Assembly: GCA_937872275.1 (NCBI GenBank)
Contig: CALMSE010000086.1
Coordinates: 1-8,411 of the forward strand
Length of the DNA stretch: 8,411 nt
Origin: an uncultured Leucobacter sp.
Lineage (GTDB): Bacteria; Actinomycetota; Actinomycetes; Actinomycetales; Microbacteriaceae
Reading direction: 5' to 3'
In this document: positions 5,049-8,411 of the stretch, one piece after another
Layout: each line of letters opens with the position of its first letter
Numbering within the stretch: position 1 is the stretch's first letter
Position numbers and translations under genes: made by a program
Notes under the pieces: model-generated
The model's input: the letters and a program-made list of their open reading frames with translations, nothing else
Database searches by the model: none
Told to the model about the DNA's origin: nothing

Positions 5049-6086
5049 CTAGACTACCGCCTCGTCCTCCCGCGACTCGCCATTCTCCACCTCGGCCTCG
5101 CGCTCCCGCGTCTTCAGCACACGGGCGTCGTGCTTCTTGATGGCGGGCTCGTTCATGCGGAGCTGGGCGTAGACCGGCGCCGCGATGAAGATCGTCGAGT
5201 AGGCGCCGACGAGGATGCCGATGAAGAGGGCCAGCGCGATGTCGCGCAGCGTGCCCGCCCCCAGCACGAAGGCTCCGATGAAGAGGATCGAGGCCACCGG
5301 CAGCAGCGCGACGACCGAGGTGTTGATCGAGCGCACGAGGGTCTGGTTGACGCCGAGGTTGACCGCCTCGCCGAAGGTGCGCCGCTCGGTGAGCTCGCCC
5401 GGCGCCGTGTTCTCCCGGATCTTGTCGAAGACCACCACGGTGTCGTAGAGGGAGTAGCCGAGGATGGTGAGGAAGCCGATCATCGCCGCCGGGGTGATCT
5501 CGAAGCCCGAGAGGCCGTAGATCCCCGCGGTGATGATGAGGTCGTGGAACAGCGCGATGAGCGCCGCGAGCGACATCTTCCATGTACGGAAGTAGATCGC
5601 CATCACGAGCGCCGCGAAGATGATGAACACGACGAGGCCGAGCAGGGCCTGGCGGGTGATGTCCTGCCCCCAGGAGGCGCCGATGAACGAAGCCGTGACC
5701 TCGTCCTCGCCCACCCCGTAGGCCTCGGCCAGCGCGGCCCGCACCTCGCGGGATTCGGTGTCCTCCAGCTGCTCCGTCTGCACCCGGATGTCGGTCTGCC
5801 CCACGAGGGAGACCCTCGGCGCCGTGCCCGGGAGCACCTCGTTCACCGCGTCGATGGCGGGCTGCTCGTCCCGCGGCTGCCCCTCGACGGTGTGGATCTG
5901 GAACTGGCTGCCGCCGGTGAACTCGATCCCGAAGGTGAAGCCGCCGCGCAGCAGCGGCCCGACGATGGCGATGACGATCAGCACGGCCGCGATGAGGTAC
6001 CAGGTCTTGCGACGGCCGATGAAGTCGATGGACTTCTCGCCGGTGTAGAGAGCGTTGCCGAACTCGGCGAATGAGCGACGCGCCAT
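5049..6086 (-). CDS. secF: Protein translocase subunit SecF
   Basis: A 345-residue integral membrane protein that works with SecD in the proton-motive-force-driven late step of Sec-dependent export. The sequence shows the expected six membrane segments: TM1 about 29-45, then the extracytoplasmic P1 domain starting at GIEFTGGSQF (53-62) and running to about 140, then TM2 about 145-166, TM3 172-192, TM4 197-217, TM5 255-277 and TM6 280-306. The signature after TM4, GYSLYDTVVVFDKIREN (210-226), contains the conserved D215 and is followed by NQTLVRSINTSV (247-258). Y214 replaces the Asn found in many SecF proteins at this position. A charged cytoplasmic tail (310-345) closes the protein. It starts 1 nt after the secD stop, so translation is likely coupled; its Shine-Dalgarno lies inside the last secD codons. 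rel follows after 37 nt. Confidence 0.98.
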   Translation of the reverse strand: MARRSFAEFGNALYTGEKSIDFIGRRKTWYLIAAVLIVIAIVGPLLRGGFTFGIEFTGGSQFQIHTVEGQPRDEQPAIDAVNEVLPGTAPRVSLVGQTDIRVQTEQLEDTESREVRAALAEAYGVGEDEVTASFIGASWGQDITRQALLGLVVFIIFAALVMAIYFRTWKMSLAALIALFHDLIITAGIYGLSGFEITPAAMIGFLTILGYSLYDTVVVFDKIRENTAPGELTERRTFGEAVNLGVNQTLVRSINTSVVALLPVASILFIGAFVLGAGTLRDIALALFIGILVGAYSTIFIAAPVYAQLRMNEPAIKKHDARVLKTREREAEVENGESREDEAVV

Positions 6087-6087
6087 G

Positions 6088-7908
6088 TCAGCTCTCCTTT
6101 CCGGTCGAAGCGGTTTCGGGTTCCGAGGGGGCGCTCTCGTCTTGAGCCGCCTTGCGCTCCGCGATCGTCTTCCGACGCAGGGCCTCCTTCTGGCTCGCCT
6201 GGTTCTTCCGTCCGGCGCCGCGGGTGGCGATCACCGGATCGCGGAACTGGGCCCGGCCGCGGTAGACGGCCCCCAGGCGCTCGGGGTCGAGGCCCGAGAG
6301 GGGGTGGCCGCTGCGATAGAAGCGCGTGCGCGCGAGCAGCGTGACGATGGGATGGGTGAAGAGCGCCACCACGACGACATCGACGAGCGTCGTGAGCCCC
6401 AGGGTGAAGGCGAAGCCCTGCACGCTGCCCACCGCGAAGATGAAGAGCACCACCGCGGCGAGGAAGTTGATGCCATCCGAGGCGAGCACCGTGCGGAACG
6501 CCTTCTTCCACCCCTGCTCGACCGATCTGTCGATGGTGAAGCCGTCGCGGAGGGCGTCTCGGATGCGCTCGAAATACACGATGAACGAGTCGGCGGTGAA
6601 GCCCACCGCGACGATGATTCCGGCGATACCCGCGAGCGAGAGCCGGTATCCCTGGCGCCACGAGAACAGGGTGAGCAACAGGTAGGTCAGCACGCCGGCG
6701 ATCGCGAGCGAGAGGATCGTGACCGAGCCGAGCGCGCGGTACTGGAAGATCGAGTACACGACGACGAGCAGGAGGCCGATGAGCCCCGCGAGCAGGCCGG
6801 CCTGCAGCTGGTTGCTGCCGAGCGTCGCCGAGATGTCCTCCTGGCTCTGCACGGTGAAGCCGATCGGCAGCGCGCCGAACTTCAGCTGATCGGCGAGCAG
6901 CTTCGCACTGTCGACCGTGTAGTTGCCACTGATCGCCGGGCGTCCGTCGAGGATCTGGCCGTTCATCGACGGAGCGATGAGCACGCTGCCGTCGAGCACG
7001 AAGGCGAATTGGTTCAGCGGGGACTGCGCGCCGTAGAGCCGGGTGCTCATCTGGCCGAACAGCTCGGTTCCCGGGCCGTCGAGTCGGAGGGCGACCTCCC
7101 ACTCGCCGGTGCTCGCGCCGGTGGAGGTGGCGCGCTGCTGGGCGATGGCGTCGGTGATCGACTCGCCTCCGAGCACGTCCCCGCTCTCCGAGCGCTCGGC
7201 CGGCGCGAGGATGTACTTCTGCGTCATGGAGACGTCGCAGGTGACGAGCGGGCGGTCCAGGGGCTGCTCGCCCGCCAGCTGGGCCGCTTCGGGCCCGCAG
7301 ACATAGCTGTTGAACTCGTCGAGCAGAGCGGGCGTGAGCCACGCGGTATCGCTCGGGTCGGTGGGGAGGGGATCCGGATCGCGCGGGCCCAACTCGTCGT
7401 CCGCCGTCGCGGCGGCGTCGCCCGAGGCCTCACTCGCATCTCCGGCGGCCTCAGCGCCCTCACCGGTCTCGGAGCCATCGGCTGCATCCGTCCCGGTCTG
7501 GGGGGCCGAGGTCGCGGCGGCGACCTGCAGCACCGCGCGCATGTCCATCTTCGCCGACGCCTCGATCCGCGCCAGGGTGGCCTCGTCGGCCTTCCCCGGG
7601 ATCGAGACGACGATGTTCTGGTTGCCCTGCGTGGTGATCTCGGCCTCGGAGACGCCCGACGCGTCGACGCGCTGACGGATGATCGACACCGCCTGCTGCA
7701 GCTGCTCCCCCGTCACCGCCTGACCGTCGGTCTGCTTGGGCGCGAGGATGATCTGGGTGCCGCCCTGCAGGTCGAGCGCGAGCTTCGGCGTCCAGGTCGC
7801 CTCGTCGCGGGCCACGCCGAGGGCGATCACGCCCACCAGAGCGGCGATGATGACCAGCAGAGCAATCAGCGAGCGCCTGGCTCGCCTGACCGCGGGAGTG
7901 GACGCCAC
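6088..7908 (-). CDS. secD: Protein translocase subunit SecD
   Basis: A 606-residue membrane protein, partner of SecF in the Sec accessory complex. TM1 is at about 13-33, followed by the family motif LALDLQGGTQ (43-52) and a large extracytoplasmic P1 domain to about 360. Five more membrane segments lie at about 366-388, 393-414, 420-442, 475-497 and 500-523. The signature VGFTADSFIVYFERIRD (435-451) follows in TM4, with the conserved D440. An Ala/Asp/Glu/Gly/Ser-rich low-complexity insert occupies about 132-190 inside P1, followed by two cysteines (C204, C224) that could form a disulfide outside the membrane. The cytoplasmic tail (about 530-606) is first basic, then acidic. The start is GTG 7908, 57 nt after yajC, preceded by a modest Shine-Dalgarno (AAAGAAG). 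It is 1 nt upstream of secF. Confidence 0.98.
   Translation of the reverse strand: MASTPAVRRARRSLIALLVIIAALVGVIALGVARDEATWTPKLALDLQGGTQIILAPKQTDGQAVTGEQLQQAVSIIRQRVDASGVSEAEITTQGNQNIVVSIPGKADEATLARIEASAKMDMRAVLQVAAATSAPQTGTDAADGSETGEGAEAAGDASEASGDAAATADDELGPRDPDPLPTDPSDTAWLTPALLDEFNSYVCGPEAAQLAGEQPLDRPLVTCDVSMTQKYILAPAERSESGDVLGGESITDAIAQQRATSTGASTGEWEVALRLDGPGTELFGQMSTRLYGAQSPLNQFAFVLDGSVLIAPSMNGQILDGRPAISGNYTVDSAKLLADQLKFGALPIGFTVQSQEDISATLGSNQLQAGLLAGLIGLLLVVVYSIFQYRALGSVTILSLAIAGVLTYLLLTLFSWRQGYRLSLAGIAGIIVAVGFTADSFIVYFERIRDALRDGFTIDRSVEQGWKKAFRTVLASDGINFLAAVVLFIFAVGSVQGFAFTLGLTTLVDVVVVALFTHPIVTLLARTRFYRSGHPLSGLDPERLGAVYRGRAQFRDPVIATRGAGRKNQASQKEALRRKTIAERKAAQDESAPSEPETASTGKES
6094..6098 (-). 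promoter_or_regulatory. Shine-Dalgarno of secF inside the end of secD
   Basis: AGGAG on the minus strand, 7 nt before ATG 6086, embedded in the last secD codons. With the 1-nt gap between the genes this points to translational coupling of secD and secF, which keeps the two subunits in balance. Confidence 0.65.
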
Positions 7909-7915
7909 GAATCGA

Positions 7916-7922
7916 CTTCTTT
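7916..7922 (-). promoter_or_regulatory. Modest Shine-Dalgarno of secD
   Basis: AAAGAAG on the minus strand (one mismatch to AAAGGAG), 7 nt before the GTG at 7908. It supports GTG 7908 as the secD start. Confidence 0.5.
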
Positions 7923-7939
7923 CTGTATGTGGGTTCGGT

Positions 7940-7962
7940 GCCCGGACCGGCCGGGATCGGGC
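7940..7962 (-). promoter_or_regulatory. Inverted repeats in the yajC-secD spacer
   Basis: Two mutually exclusive 5-bp GC stems can form: GCCCG (7940-7944) with CGGGC (7958-7962), or CCCGG (7941-7945) with CCGGG (7951-7955). They lie just after the yajC stop and before the secD ribosome site. No T-run follows, so termination between the genes is not expected. A stability or attenuation element is possible but unproven. Confidence 0.22.
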
Positions 7963-7965
7963 GGC

Positions 7966-8411
7966 TCAGCCCTTGGGCGTCTCGCCCGCGTCGCCCTCGG
8001 GCGTCTGCTCCTCGGAAGCGGGATCGGTGGAGTCCACATCGGCCGCGTCGGCGCTCTCGGCCGCACTGCGACCGGGCTCCGATCCGCCAGCCTCGGCGAC
8101 GCGCTCGCCGAACTCGGGATCGTCGTCGGGCGCGAGCTCGCTCGACGGCTCGTCCACCGCATCCGCGGCGGAGATGATCTGCGACACCGCGTTGCGGTGC
8201 ACCACGAGAGTCGAGGTGCCGCTGCGCACGGTGACGCGGTTGTCGGCCTCGTCGACCTCCTCGATCACGCCGTAGATGCCCGACTGCAGCATGACCTCGG
8301 CTCCCGGGCGCATGTTGCTCTGCATCTCCTGCATGGCCGCCTGGCGCTTCTTGCCGTTGCGGAACATGAAGAAGATCAGCACGACGACGAGCGCCAGCAT
8401 GACGATCATGA
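7966..8411 (-). CDS. yajC: Sec translocase accessory protein YajC (5' end outside the window)
   Basis: A small single-pass membrane protein that associates with SecD and SecF. Counting from the first visible ATG (8409), a hydrophobic segment MIVMLALVVVLIFFMF (1-16) is followed by the basic FRNGKKRQ flank, then the YajC core: MRPGAEVMLQSGIYGVIEEVD (33-53; key residues PGAEVM and SG..G.I) and TLVVHRNAVSQI (67-78). YajC proteins usually have several more residues before this membrane segment, and the frame is open to the window edge, so ATG 8409 is probably internal and the gene partial. Residues from about 82 to 147 are a disordered acidic tail rich in Asp, Glu, Ala, Ser and Pro, nearly doubling the usual size. 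It is the first visible gene of the Sec-rel cluster; secD follows after 57 nt. In many Actinobacteria ruvB lies upstream, which cannot be seen here. Confidence 0.95.
   Translation of the reverse strand, partial: MIVMLALVVVLIFFMFRNGKKRQAAMQEMQSNMRPGAEVMLQSGIYGVIEEVDEADNRVTVRSGTSTLVVHRNAVSQIISAADAVDEPSSELAPDDDPEFGERVAEAGGSEPGRSAAESADAADVDSTDPASEEQTPEGDAGETPKG

Noticed and set aside
2231..5140. A plus-strand open frame of 969 codons antisense to rel
   Set aside because: It mirrors rel codons and is Arg/His/Asp/Val-rich without any family signature; rel is unambiguous on the other strand.
4989..6074. A plus-strand open frame antisense to secF
   Set aside because: Its Asp/Glu/Arg/His-rich composition is a reading of secF codons on the wrong strand; secF is complete with all its motifs.
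5978..7342. A minus-strand open frame overlapping secD in another frame
   Set aside because: It is Arg/Pro/His-rich and shifted against secD; there is no frameshift in secD that would join the two.
1..8411. CRISPR array, tRNA or rRNA gene, insertion sequence or prophage
   Set aside because: No regularly spaced repeats, no cloverleaf or rRNA-like stretch, and no transposase, integrase or terminal repeats were seen.

Overview
The window is GC-rich DNA (roughly 70% by eye, not counted) from a high-GC Gram-positive bacterium. The protein features fit Actinobacteria, most likely order Micrococcales and family Microbacteriaceae (a Leucobacter-like genome is my best guess, from remembered family features rather than a search). 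Pointers are the yajC-secD-secF-rel gene order, the Ala/Glu/Asp-rich tails on the Sec accessory proteins, GTG starts, and a DUF349 gene next to rarA.

Layout from left to right. (1) 1-679, minus strand: the N-terminal 226 residues of RarA (MgsA-type AAA+ ATPase), running off the left edge. (2) 680-806: a divergent intergenic region holding a candidate leaderless rarA promoter, a candidate promoter for the rightward gene and a leader hairpin. (3) 807-2033, plus strand: a DUF349-repeat coiled-coil protein of unknown function. (4) 2034-2165: a structured intergenic region with nested inverted repeats, a perfect 14-bp palindrome, a perfect DnaA-box match and a spaced inverted repeat. (5) 2166-2774, plus strand: a small protein resembling the core of AbiEi-type antitoxins, with no toxin partner in view. 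Its last 22 bp overlap the end of the convergent rel gene. (6) 2753-8411, minus strand: a tight cluster transcribed yajC (5' end off the right edge) - secD - secF - rel, with gaps of 57, 1 and 37 nt, probably one operon.

How the genes work together. SecD, SecF and YajC form the membrane complex that assists SecYEG-dependent protein export. Rel is a bifunctional (p)ppGpp synthetase/hydrolase that sets the stringent response and is probably co-transcribed with the export genes. RarA acts at stalled or damaged replication forks. This is essentially conserved core chromosome. I found no convincing new multi-gene system. The less ordinary material is the 2034-2774 segment (orphan AbiEi-like gene, DnaA box, inverted repeats, overlapping convergent end with back-to-back hairpins), the rarA/DUF349 divergent promoter region, and the acidic low-complexity segments in SecD and YajC.
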